IMG/VR virus record: IMGVR_UViG_3300027749_000319
Location: 1-33,417 of that record
Direction: 5' to 3' (one strand)
Source of the DNA: a virus
Length of the DNA stretch: 33,417 bases
Shown in pieces: positions 11,537 through 18,478 of the stretch (the stretch's first letter is position 1; the number at the start of each line of letters is the position of its first letter). The notes beneath the pieces were generated by a model. It saw only the letters and a program-made list of their open reading frames with translations, had not been told where the DNA came from and did no database searches. A program made the translations under genes and the position numbers.

Positions 11537-12022
11537 ATGAGCGGATTTACATTAGTATATACAAGAGCATTAAGGGCACATCCTTCGGATAATGCAAATA
11601 TTGCGTTTCCTGCTGTAACAACAACAGGAACAAACACAACAGCAACATCACTTAAATTAATTGATTCTGCTGCAACATTTATTACAAGCCATGTCTATCC
11701 CGGAGATGTTATTCATAATGATACGGCATCAACAGCAGCAACTGTAGTTAGTGTGGATAGTGAAACTCAACTTACATTGAATGCCAATATCTTTACAACA
11801 ACAGCACAGACTTATACTATTTATGCTATGTCTCCACAAGCAGGATTAGGTAATACAGGTTGTTATCTTTATATAGGTGGGGCAGGTAACGTATCAGTTG
11901 TAACATTAGGTGGAGATACTATTACTTTTGCAGGTGTGCCTGCAGGAACAACGCTTCCTATTCAGGTTGTAAAACTTAGGTCAACAGGAACAACAGCAAC
12001 AGCAATTAATGCGCTTTGGTAA
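11537..12022 (+). CDS. Probable virion surface protein (161 aa), beta-rich
   Basis: The protein is rich in Thr, Ala and Val, with no charged helical segment. It starts MSGFTLVYTRALRAHPSDNA. Residues 35-96 form a module (LIDSAATFI, VYPGDVIHNDT, VVSVDSETQLTLNANIF, YTIY) that also appears in the connector-like protein encoded at 26620 and, more loosely, in the capsid protein. The last third (YIGGAGNVSVVTLGGDTITF, PAGTTLPIQVVKLRS, GTTATAINALW) resembles the trimeric decoration or tail beta modules of other phages. A structural or decoration role is inferred. It precedes the lysis genes. Confidence 0.7.
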   Translation: MSGFTLVYTRALRAHPSDNANIAFPAVTTTGTNTTATSLKLIDSAATFITSHVYPGDVIHNDTASTAATVVSVDSETQLTLNANIFTTTAQTYTIYAMSPQAGLGNTGCYLYIGGAGNVSVVTLGGDTITFAGVPAGTTLPIQVVKLRSTGTTATAINALW

Positions 12023-12032
12023 AATATATAAG

Positions 12033-12254
12033 ATGATGAATGTTCAGGTTGATGACATAAAGGTTGTTGGTGCTAATGTACTTTGCTTATTTATTCTTCA
12101 GGTACAAAGTATTAATACAGAATTACAAAGCATTTTATTTTTGTGTACAATAGGTTATACTTTAGTAAGGACCGTAAATGAAATTAAAAAATTCATAAGT
12201 AATAAAAATGGCAAAGCAAACATCAGTCCTGCCGACAATAAGGAAGAAGTCTAA
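12033..12254 (+). CDS. Small membrane protein, holin-like position (73 aa)
   Basis: Starting at the ATG of AGATGATGAATG (12033), it reads MMNVQVDDIKVVGANVLCLF and has two hydrophobic segments (VVGANVLCLFILQV and LQSILFLCTIGYTLV) separated by a polar stretch, then a basic tail (KKFISNKNGKANI). An upstream ATG at 12009 would overlap the previous gene by 14 bases and is less likely. Two membrane helices, small size and location just before the endolysin suit a holin or pinholin, but the typical motifs cannot be verified. Confidence 0.6.
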   Translation: MMNVQVDDIKVVGANVLCLFILQVQSINTELQSILFLCTIGYTLVRTVNEIKKFISNKNGKANISPADNKEEV

Positions 12255-12342
12255 GACTAAAGGAGTTCAGGCAAAGACTAAAACCTCTAAAATAAAGAGT
12301 AGTAAATTATATAAGAAATCTTATAAAGGACAAGGACGATAA
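12208..12342 (+). CDS. Tiny basic protein (44 aa)
   Basis: The frame begins inside the end of the preceding gene and its stop (TAATGG) overlaps the ATG of the endolysin by one base. The product MAKQTSVLPTIRKKSKTKGV ends SSKLYKKSYKGQGR. It is almost all Lys, Ser and Thr and has no acidic residue, so it should bind nucleic acid or a negatively charged surface. The C-terminal KKSYKGQGR is a pattern I recall from other small phage proteins. Its overlap with both neighbours supports co-translation. Confidence 0.6.
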   Translation: MAKQTSVLPTIRKKSKTKGVQAKTKTSKIKSSKLYKKSYKGQGR

Positions 12343-12758
12343 TGGTAACATCAGCACAAGCATTAAAAAAATACGGAGATCCCACGCTAGAGCATAGTAT
12401 GGTAGTATGGGATGTGCCTACTAATTTAGAAGTAGGCGTAATACCTAAGAAGCTTTATTGTAATAAGGATATGGTTGCTCCTTTATCTCAAGCATTTAAA
12501 AATCTTATAGACACAGGAAAGATAGCTGAGCTTAAAACATTTGATGGCTGCTTTAACATTAGAAATAAAAGAGGACTTAGTTCAATGAGTTTACACTCTT
12601 GGGGAATTGCGATAGATGTTAATGCTGCTTGGAATCAGTTGAATATGACTCCGGCATTATCTGCGGAGTTTGTGAAATGTTTTATAGATGCAGGATTTGA
12701 GTGGGGTGGTACTTGGCAAAGAAAAGATGGGATGCATTTTCAGTTAAAATCTATATAA
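12342..12758 (+). CDS. Endolysin, peptidase M15 family
   Basis: Predicted to cut peptide cross-links in peptidoglycan and release progeny. It is a single 138-aa domain of the L-alanyl-D-glutamate or D-Ala-D-Ala peptidase type. Zinc ligands are visible: SLHSWGIAIDVN (His85 and Asp92, the S-x-H-x-x-G-x-A-x-D signature) and GMHFQL (His132). FEWGG near residue 119 fits the region preceding the last ligand. There is no signal peptide, so it would rely on a holin for access. Its neighbours, two small membrane proteins and a holin-like gene, form a lysis block. The M15 family is clear; substrate specificity is not. Confidence 0.9.
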   Translation: MVTSAQALKKYGDPTLEHSMVVWDVPTNLEVGVIPKKLYCNKDMVAPLSQAFKNLIDTGKIAELKTFDGCFNIRNKRGLSSMSLHSWGIAIDVNAAWNQLNMTPALSAEFVKCFIDAGFEWGGTWQRKDGMHFQLKSI

Positions 12759-12759
12759 A

Positions 12760-13221
12760 ATGGATGACAAAAAGAAGTTTAAGGATACTAAAGTAGGTAA
12801 ATTTCTAAACGAAAAAGCTCCAAAAATATTAGATACCATTGGTGATGTACTCCCTGAAAGGGGAGTTTTAGGTATAGTAAAGAACCTAATCAGTAAAGAT
12901 GAGGAGATGACTCCTGAATCTAAGGCTGAAGCATTAATTTATTTAAAAGAAATATCTGATTTAGAAGTACAAGATAGGGATTCTGCAAGGAATAGGGAAA
13001 TTGAAGTAGCAAAAGTACACAAGGTTGATTTTCTTTTTTATTTAACAGGGTTTATAGGATTAGGACTTTTTTGTTTTATCGTATATGCAATCGTATATTT
13101 ACAAATACCTGCGGATAATAAAGAGATTTGGATGCAGTTGATTGGATTAGTAGAGGGAGTTGTATTGTCAATCTTTGGATATTACTTTGGAAGTTCAATA
13201 AAGAGAAATGTACATCCATAA
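12760..13221 (+). CDS. Holin-like membrane protein (153 aa)
   Basis: The N-terminal half is soluble and charged (MDDKKKFKDTKVGKFLNEKA), including DRDSARNREIEVAKVHK, a stretch I recall in Bacteroidota phage holin-like proteins just before the membrane part. Two hydrophobic helices follow: about residues 90-112 (VDFLFYLTGFIGLGLFCFIV) and 125-148 (IGLVEGVVLSIFGYYFGSS). It starts one base after the endolysin stop. A holin forming lesions in the inner membrane is the most likely role, since the gene follows the endolysin directly; another inner-membrane phage protein is the alternative. Confidence 0.75.
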   Translation: MDDKKKFKDTKVGKFLNEKAPKILDTIGDVLPERGVLGIVKNLISKDEEMTPESKAEALIYLKEISDLEVQDRDSARNREIEVAKVHKVDFLFYLTGFIGLGLFCFIVYAIVYLQIPADNKEIWMQLIGLVEGVVLSIFGYYFGSSIKRNVHP

Positions 13222-13227
13222 AAACAT

Positions 13228-13235
13228 TATCTTTG
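13228..13235 (+). promoter_or_regulatory. Possible -7 box
   Basis: TATCTTTG matches TAnnTTTG, 27 bases before the ATG at 13263, the same distance as in the groEL promoter. No TTTG is found at the proper upstream spacing, so it is only a candidate. Confidence 0.45.
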
Positions 13236-13262
13236 TATTATAAACCTTAAAAATCAAATAAA

Positions 13263-13502
13263 ATGGACACAAAAAAACAATTGACAGAAGAAGAACTTAA
13301 GAAGATTCAAGAAATGAGTGGAGAATTTAACAAGGCTAAGTTAGGTCTTGGAGATTTAGAATTGCAAAAGCAAGGATTGCTGAAGCACATAGAGTTGATT
13401 AGAGGAGATTTTTCTTCATACGAGATGATGTTGATAGAAAAATATGGTAAGGATTCAGTAATAAACATTCAAACAGGGGAAATAACAAATAAAATAGACT
13501 AA
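13263..13502 (+). CDS. Small helical protein (79 aa)
   Basis: The protein is MDTKKQLTEEELKKIQEMSG followed by a long helix with heptad-like hydrophobics (FNKAKLGLGDLELQKQGLLK, HIELIRGDF) and an end with strand character (VINIQTGEITNKID). It looks like a short coiled-coil protein. Small coiled-coil proteins of this type occur near phage tail and lysis genes. No function is recognised. Confidence 0.7.
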   Translation: MDTKKQLTEEELKKIQEMSGEFNKAKLGLGDLELQKQGLLKHIELIRGDFSSYEMMLIEKYGKDSVINIQTGEITNKID

Positions 13503-13503
13503 T

Positions 13504-13845
13504 ATGACACCGGGAAAATTCATTGGAACATTGTTCCATTCAAGAGACACAATGCACATTGCTCATCTTCAGACAACATCTTTTGCTGAGCATAAAGCTT
13601 TGAATGGATATTATGATGGTATTCTTGATTTGACTGATACTTTTACTGAGGCTTACTTTGGTAGATTTAAAAGAGTTGAGATTATTATCCCTGAATCAAA
13701 AGTAATGGATGCAACATCTCATTTAAAAGAGTTGCAATCAATTGTTGATACAGAAAGGATTAATTATCCATCTGAGATACAGAATATAATGGATGAGATT
13801 CTTGGATTGATAGATAAGACCTTGTATCTTTTGACTTTAAACTAA
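13504..13845 (+). CDS. Conserved phage protein, possibly ferritin-like helical bundle (113 aa)
   Basis: It starts MTPGKFIGTLFHSRDTMHIA with a conserved-looking core HLQTTSFAEHKALNGYYDGI and then DLTDTFTEAYFGR. The spacing of His, Glu and Asp over helices (H-x6-9-E-H, D..D..E) resembles ferritin-like or Dps-like bundles, and I recall this as a phage-specific family of unknown function. The remainder is two helices (SHLKELQSIVDTERINYP, EIQNIMDEILGLIDKTL). A metal-binding bundle is plausible but unproved. It lies between the lysis genes and the tail fibre. Confidence 0.7.
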   Translation: MTPGKFIGTLFHSRDTMHIAHLQTTSFAEHKALNGYYDGILDLTDTFTEAYFGRFKRVEIIIPESKVMDATSHLKELQSIVDTERINYPSEIQNIMDEILGLIDKTLYLLTLN

Positions 13846-13852
13846 AAAATAA

Positions 13853-14116
13853 ATGGCTAAGATTAGCACATATACATATGCTGCTCCTCCTAATTTGGAG
13901 GACTATGTTATAGGAACGGACACAAGTGATTTTTTGGCTACAAAGAATTATATTATTTCAGATATTATAACTCTTGCTACAACAACAAATCAGTTTGTTA
14001 CTCTTATTAATAATGATCTTCCAACTTATGCAACCAATGCTGCTGCCATTTCAGGTGGACTTGCAGTTAACTCAATATACAAAACAGCAACAGGAGAAAT
14101 CAGGATTGTTGTTTAA
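13853..14116 (+). CDS. Short paralogue of the tail-fibre N-terminus (87 aa)
   Basis: The start MAKISTYTYAAPPNLEDYVIGT and the following TSDFLATKNYIISDIITLA match the beginning of the next gene (MAKISTY, L-D-IGT, ATKNFSLGELLTL) over about 45 residues. It then ends with a short beta-rich part (AISGGLAVNSIYKTATGEIR). It is likely a minor fibre or baseplate-attachment protein that uses the same virion-binding segment as the long fibre. The two genes lie 17 bases apart. Partial duplication is a reasonable origin. Confidence 0.75.
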   Translation: MAKISTYTYAAPPNLEDYVIGTDTSDFLATKNYIISDIITLATTTNQFVTLINNDLPTYATNAAAISGGLAVNSIYKTATGEIRIVV

Positions 14117-14133
14117 TAATTAAAGATTATATA

Positions 14134-16932
14134 ATGGCAAAAATATCTACGTACGCTTTAGCAAATACTCCTTTATCATTAAGCGATAGGCTAATAGGTA
14201 CGGAGGCCGTTAGAGTTCCTGCATCTAAGACACCTCTTGCTACGAAGAACTTTTCATTAGGAGAGCTTTTAACTTTGTTTTCTTCAGAATGGACAGGTAA
14301 TAATCTTCAAGAAGTTCTTGATCAGGGTAATTCTGCTACGCAGAGTATGTATCTTACAGGTCAAATAACAACAACCTCAATTAAGGCTACCAATATTATT
14401 GATACTGTAAATAATTTTGGCAATACAGGTCAAGTATTATCAAATTCAGGAGCAGGGATTAGTTGGGTATATTTACAATATACATTACAAGATATATTAG
14501 ATCAAGGTAATACTGCTACGCAGAATATAAATCTTACGGGAACTATAACTGCAAGTACAATTAAACCTGTAAACATTACTGATACATTATCTTCTAATGG
14601 AAGTGTAGGTCAGGTATTAACTAAGGTGATAGGTGGAATACAATGGGCTGCTACTCCTGCAAGTACATTACAAGCTGTATTAACTGCAGGTAATTCTGCT
14701 ACTAATAATATAAATCTTACAGGCACTATAACTGCTGACAATATTCATTTAGGTAAAATAAGGGATTCTGCAAGTAGTTATGGTACGAGTGGTCAGATAC
14801 TTAAGAGTCAAGGCTCAGCAAGTGGGATACTTTGGTTCACACCGGCTGCTGCTACATTACAAAGTGTTCTTGATGCAAATAATGCTGCTGTACAAGATAT
14901 AACTCTTCAAGGACTTATAACTACTACATTAATTAAACCTGCAAATATTCAGGATTTTGCTTCAAGCATAGGTTCTGTAGGACAGGTATTAACTCGTAAT
15001 CCGGCAGGTATAGTATGGGCTACTCCTACAGGTGGTGGTGGAAGTCAAACTTTAGACCAAGTATTAAATGTAGGAAGCGATACTAATCATGATGCTACTT
15101 TTAATAGTCTTGTAAATATAGATGAACTTAAAGCTTTGACTATTAGGGATTATTATAATAGCGCAGGAACTGCAGGCCAAGTATTAAGTAAGGAAGTTGG
15201 AGGATTTATAAAATGGGCTACTCCTACTCCGGGAGGGGTTACTAAGATTACTGCAGGGACAAATGTGACAATATCTCCAATTGGAGGTACAGGTGACGTA
15301 ACTATAAATGCTACAGGTGGAGTTCAGAATTTACAAGAAGTAACTGATGAAGGTAGTATTACTACCAATGATATAAGTATTAATAGTTTAAATTTATATG
15401 ATGGGGCTTATGGGGGATATCAAAATATATCTATTGGAGACCATAGCATTGGGTTCATTCCTTCTGTAGCAGCTTCTTCTTATCCTTTTACTATAAGTTG
15501 GGATTCTATAAATGCAAGTCGTCAATATGATTTGCCTAATGCGTCAGGATTTTTTGCATTATCAGTTAATGGAGCAACTGCAGATAATACCGGGAATATA
15601 GTAATATCAACAAGTGGGAATCTTCAGCAAGTAACTGATGCAGGAAGTGTAACGACTAATGATATAAGTGTAAATAGTGTTTATTTTTATGATGATGCTG
15701 CAGGTGAATATGGAAGAATAACTCTTTCTGATAGGCAATGGCTATTTCATGATGCAGATGATATTGTAAGATGTTCTTTTCAAGAAGGATCGTTAAGTTT
15801 ATTTAATGGAACAGCAACATATACTTTTGTTGGAAATAATTTAACTGCAAGTAAGTTTCTTGAAGCTCCTAATTACTCAGGAACAGGAGCACGGACTTTG
15901 GCTATCTCTGTTAATGGTGTAACGGCAGATACTGCAGGTGATATAACAATAGCAAGTGGAGCTTTGCCTTCATTTGAAGTTGATTTAGATGGGGTTACTC
16001 AATATGATATTACAGCATCAGGTATATATACATTTATAAATTCTTATGAGCCATATAATGTAATTGCACTTCCTAATCCAACTTTACATACAGGAGAAAG
16101 GATAATTATTAGAAATCCAAATCCAATTAATTTATCTGTTGCTGCTACATATGAATTTATATATTCTGAAAGTGGAGGTTTAGTAGTAGATTTTATTCCT
16201 CAAAATAGTACTCTTGAGGTTATATCTACAGGAATTATTTGGACTACAATTTGTAGAACAGCAACAACTAGAAAAAATATAGATTTAACAAGTTCAGATT
16301 ATACAATCAATGATAAAGGAACATATGTTATTGATGTAGCCGGTACAGGTACTTTATTACTTCCTGCAGGCACTTCTTTTGTTGGAGAAAAAATAACAAT
16401 AATAAATAAGGATACTGTTAACCCTGCTATTCTTAATATTTTAACAACTGCATTTATTGGAGGCTCAAGCACTTATATTAAAAATATACCTCCAATGCAA
16501 ACATTAGAAGTTCTTTCTGATGGTAATTGGAGAACGATTTCTGATTTAAGACCTTATAGAGTATATACAGCTCAATTAAGTCAAGAGGATGTGAATGATC
16601 CTATTGCTATTGTACTTGAAAATACATTAGGATATGATTTAACTTGGGATTGTGGGGGAAATGATTGTGTTGAAGGGGATTTTAGATTTTATAATAGTAC
16701 ATATTTCCCTGATGAAAATTGGGATAAGTTCTATGTGTCTATAAGTATTGGAGGTTCTGCATCTGATCCTACACATTTTTATTACAATGCTCATGCTTGG
16801 TTTGATAAAACAAATAAAATAGCAGGAGTTTTTGCAGCTATTTTTGATGGAACAACAGCAGGTTCAGGGCAAGCATTATCAGGAGATAATCCTTATACTC
16901 CTGCTTCTTTTGAATTTAGAATATATAATTAA
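14134..16932 (+). CDS. Tail fibre protein with tandem repeats (932 aa)
   Basis: Likely a trimeric fibre that contacts the host. Residues 1-50 (MAKISTYALANTPLSLSDRL) resemble the preceding protein and probably attach to the virion. Residues 58-364 contain five repeats of 60-65 residues; each opens LQ-VLD-GN-AT, continues with LTG-ITT and IKP-NI-D and closes GQVL---GG/AGI-W. After TPGGVTKITAGTNVTISPIG come two shorter units beginning NLQEVTDEGSITTNDIS and NLQQVTDAGSVTTNDIS. The end (about 610-932) is beta-rich (GTGTLLLPAGTSFVGEKITI) and finishes PYTPASFEFRIYN. This layout, rigid repeated stalk plus distinct tip, is typical of fibres. The receptor is unknown. Confidence 0.85.
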   Translation: MAKISTYALANTPLSLSDRLIGTEAVRVPASKTPLATKNFSLGELLTLFSSEWTGNNLQEVLDQGNSATQSMYLTGQITTTSIKATNIIDTVNNFGNTGQVLSNSGAGISWVYLQYTLQDILDQGNTATQNINLTGTITASTIKPVNITDTLSSNGSVGQVLTKVIGGIQWAATPASTLQAVLTAGNSATNNINLTGTITADNIHLGKIRDSASSYGTSGQILKSQGSASGILWFTPAAATLQSVLDANNAAVQDITLQGLITTTLIKPANIQDFASSIGSVGQVLTRNPAGIVWATPTGGGGSQTLDQVLNVGSDTNHDATFNSLVNIDELKALTIRDYYNSAGTAGQVLSKEVGGFIKWATPTPGGVTKITAGTNVTISPIGGTGDVTINATGGVQNLQEVTDEGSITTNDISINSLNLYDGAYGGYQNISIGDHSIGFIPSVAASSYPFTISWDSINASRQYDLPNASGFFALSVNGATADNTGNIVISTSGNLQQVTDAGSVTTNDISVNSVYFYDDAAGEYGRITLSDRQWLFHDADDIVRCSFQEGSLSLFNGTATYTFVGNNLTASKFLEAPNYSGTGARTLAISVNGVTADTAGDITIASGALPSFEVDLDGVTQYDITASGIYTFINSYEPYNVIALPNPTLHTGERIIIRNPNPINLSVAATYEFIYSESGGLVVDFIPQNSTLEVISTGIIWTTICRTATTRKNIDLTSSDYTINDKGTYVIDVAGTGTLLLPAGTSFVGEKITIINKDTVNPAILNILTTAFIGGSSTYIKNIPPMQTLEVLSDGNWRTISDLRPYRVYTAQLSQEDVNDPIAIVLENTLGYDLTWDCGGNDCVEGDFRFYNSTYFPDENWDKFYVSISIGGSASDPTHFYYNAHAWFDKTNKIAGVFAAIFDGTTAGSGQALSGDNPYTPASFEFRIYN
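14305..15226 (+). repeat. DNA encoding five tail-fibre repeats
   Basis: Five units of about 180-195 bases starting near codons 58, 118, 179, 242 and 307. At the DNA level they share stretches such as AATCTTAC(A/G)GG and CAGGTATTA, so unequal crossover between them is possible. The protein repeats end in a Trp-containing turn. Confidence 0.75.
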
Positions 16933-16937
16933 ATAAA

Positions 16938-17165
16938 ATGGATATTAGAAAAATTTCTGTGGGACCTGACTATAAGAATGGTGCTATGCACTATATAGTT
17001 GGACAAAAAATATTTGGGGATACTAATGAAATACATCTAATAAAGTATAATCCCGACAATCAATCAATACTTGTTTATATAATAAATAAAAAGGAAGAGA
17101 TAGTTCTTTGGAAAGAATTTACCTCAACGATTCCAATTTCAATTGAATTTAATATAGATTATTAA
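16938..17165 (+). CDS. Small protein of unknown function (75 aa)
   Basis: Starts MDIRKISVGPDYKNGAMHYI and looks like a single small beta domain (IGQ-like YIVGQKIFGD, IHLIKYNPDNQSILVYIINK, IVLWKEFTSTIPISIEFNID). The alternation of hydrophobic strands with KYNP and NK turns suits a compact barrel. Its stop overlaps the start of the next gene (TAATG), so the two are probably co-translated. No family is recognised. Confidence 0.7.
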   Translation: MDIRKISVGPDYKNGAMHYIVGQKIFGDTNEIHLIKYNPDNQSILVYIINKKEEIVLWKEFTSTIPISIEFNIDY

Positions 17166-17728
17166 TGAAGTCACCATTCTATTTTATAGCTAAGCCTATA
17201 AATGGAAGAAGATATGACAATACAAAAGACATAGAGGGTACTGAAGTTATAGTAAGTACTTCTGAAGAGGACCACAAGTTCTCAAACAGATATGCTGAGG
17301 TTGTCGAGCTTCCATTAGGTTACAAAGGCCCAATTACTCCGGGCGATATACTACTTGTTCATCACAATGTTTTTAAGTATTATAATGATATGAAAGGCAA
17401 GCAGAAGAGCGGTAAGAGTTTTTTTAGAGATGACATATTCTTTATTGAGCCTGATCAGTTTTTTATGTATAAGAAAGGTTCCACGTGGAATGCATACGAT
17501 AGGTATTGTTTCATAAAACCTATATTGGCAACAGAGTCTTATATTAAAAAGCCATTCTCAGAAGAACCATTGATGGGTGTAATGAAATACTCAAATGAAT
17601 ATCTAATTAGTCAAGGCGTTAATGCAGGTGATATGGTTTGTTTCTCTCCTGATAACGAATATGAATTTACTGTTGATGGAGAAAAACTATATAGGATGTT
17701 TGACCATCAAATAACAATTAAATTATGA
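17165..17728 (+). CDS. Protein with two GroES-like (Cpn10) domains (187 aa)
   Basis: Two halves with the same order of elements. Half 1: FYFIAKPI (5-12), EVVELPLGYKGPITPGDILL (45-64), VHHNVF, then FFIEPDQFFMYK. Half 2: YCFIKPI (114-120), MGVMKYSNEYLISQGVNAGD (137-156), MVCF, EFTVDGEKLYRMFDHQITI. In Cpn10 the corresponding signature is a first strand, a mobile loop, then G-V--VG--G-V--GD-V-F and a DG-E-L-RM--I end, and half 2 fits closely. Half 1 has a long insertion with VHHN and KSGKSFF, resembling co-chaperonin-like proteins I recall from marine phages. It may cooperate with the phage GroEL or have become structural. It lies next to the oxygenase and terminase genes. Confidence 0.7.
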   Translation: MKSPFYFIAKPINGRRYDNTKDIEGTEVIVSTSEEDHKFSNRYAEVVELPLGYKGPITPGDILLVHHNVFKYYNDMKGKQKSGKSFFRDDIFFIEPDQFFMYKKGSTWNAYDRYCFIKPILATESYIKKPFSEEPLMGVMKYSNEYLISQGVNAGDMVCFSPDNEYEFTVDGEKLYRMFDHQITIKL

Positions 17729-18204
17729 ATATAACTTCATTTGATAACGTATTATCAAGTCCTGAATTGTACGTACAAGATATCTATGAGAATGGATTTC
17801 AAGATGTATTTGATGGAGAAAAAACATTTAAAAATATACAACCTCGTGAGAATGATGATGAGTTTGCTAAGTATGTATTATCTAAGTTTGATGGTTATAA
17901 AGTAAATTATAATTTTATAAGAAAGTCTCCACTTAATCAAGAAGAACCTAACTTTATACATAAGGATGATATGATGGGGGATATTACCTGTATATTATAT
18001 CTTAATGAGAATAAACCTGTTAGTGATGGTACTACTATTTACGATGAAAATAATAATCCAAAATGTGTATTATATTCTAAGTTCAATAGGATGATTTCAT
18101 TTAATGCAACATTGTTGCATTCTCGGAATATATATGAGAACTTTGGAGAAGGAGAATACTCAAGATTAATTCAAGTAATATTTTTAGGAAAAAATGACAA
18201 CTAA
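17725..18204 (+). CDS. Putative 2-oxoglutarate/Fe(II)-dependent oxygenase (159 aa)
   Basis: A candidate dioxygenase that would hydroxylate a protein or other substrate using 2-oxoglutarate, O2 and iron. The double-stranded beta-helix signature is visible: FIHKDDMMGDITCILYLNEN, giving His79-x-Asp81; the distal His132 in ATLLHSRNIYENF; and Arg147 in SRLIQVIF, the usual 2-oxoglutarate anchor after the distal His. The length and absence of other domains fit the small prolyl-hydroxylase-like group. It overlaps the previous gene by four bases (ATGA). Similar genes occur beside packaging genes in some large phages. The substrate is unknown, and the activity needs biochemical proof. Confidence 0.7.
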   Translation: MNITSFDNVLSSPELYVQDIYENGFQDVFDGEKTFKNIQPRENDDEFAKYVLSKFDGYKVNYNFIRKSPLNQEEPNFIHKDDMMGDITCILYLNENKPVSDGTTIYDENNNPKCVLYSKFNRMISFNATLLHSRNIYENFGEGEYSRLIQVIFLGKNDN

Positions 18205-18478
18205 AGAAACAAAACTAAAGATAATAGCTGCAGGGCATCGTGCAGTACAGGAGCTTATTAAAGTTGCTGAGGAGTCTATATTAAAACCTGACCAAGAAGG
18301 TGATGACTTGGCTGCTGACAAATTAAAGAATGCAGCAGCAACAAAAAAGTTAGCCATCTTTGATGCATTTGAGATATTAAATAGAATAGAATTAGAAAGA
18401 GAAAGTCTTGAGGCGATTGATAAAGGAGTAAGTAAAACAGATACAAAACAAGGATTTGCAGAAAGAAGGTCTAAATAA
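18194..18478 (+). CDS. Putative terminase small subunit-like protein (94 aa)
   Basis: The protein is helical: MTTKETKLKIIAAGHRAVQE, continuing as LIKVAEESIL, then an acidic turn (PDQEGDDLAADK), then a helical segment (KNAAATKKLAIFDAFEILNR). Its location directly before the large terminase, with an overlap, suggests a small terminase or a DNA-recognition partner, and I recall short proteins with the AIFDAFEIL stretch in this position in Bacteroidota phages. It lacks a clear helix-turn-helix. It overlaps the oxygenase by 11 bases and TerL by 23. Confidence 0.55.
   Translation: MTTKETKLKIIAAGHRAVQELIKVAEESILKPDQEGDDLAADKLKNAAATKKLAIFDAFEILNRIELERESLEAIDKGVSKTDTKQGFAERRSK

Noticed and set aside
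18456-18478. Programmed frameshift joining the 94-aa gene to TerL
   Set aside because: No clear slippery heptamer is visible in the 23-base overlap; a TTG start is simpler, although the possibility is listed for checking.
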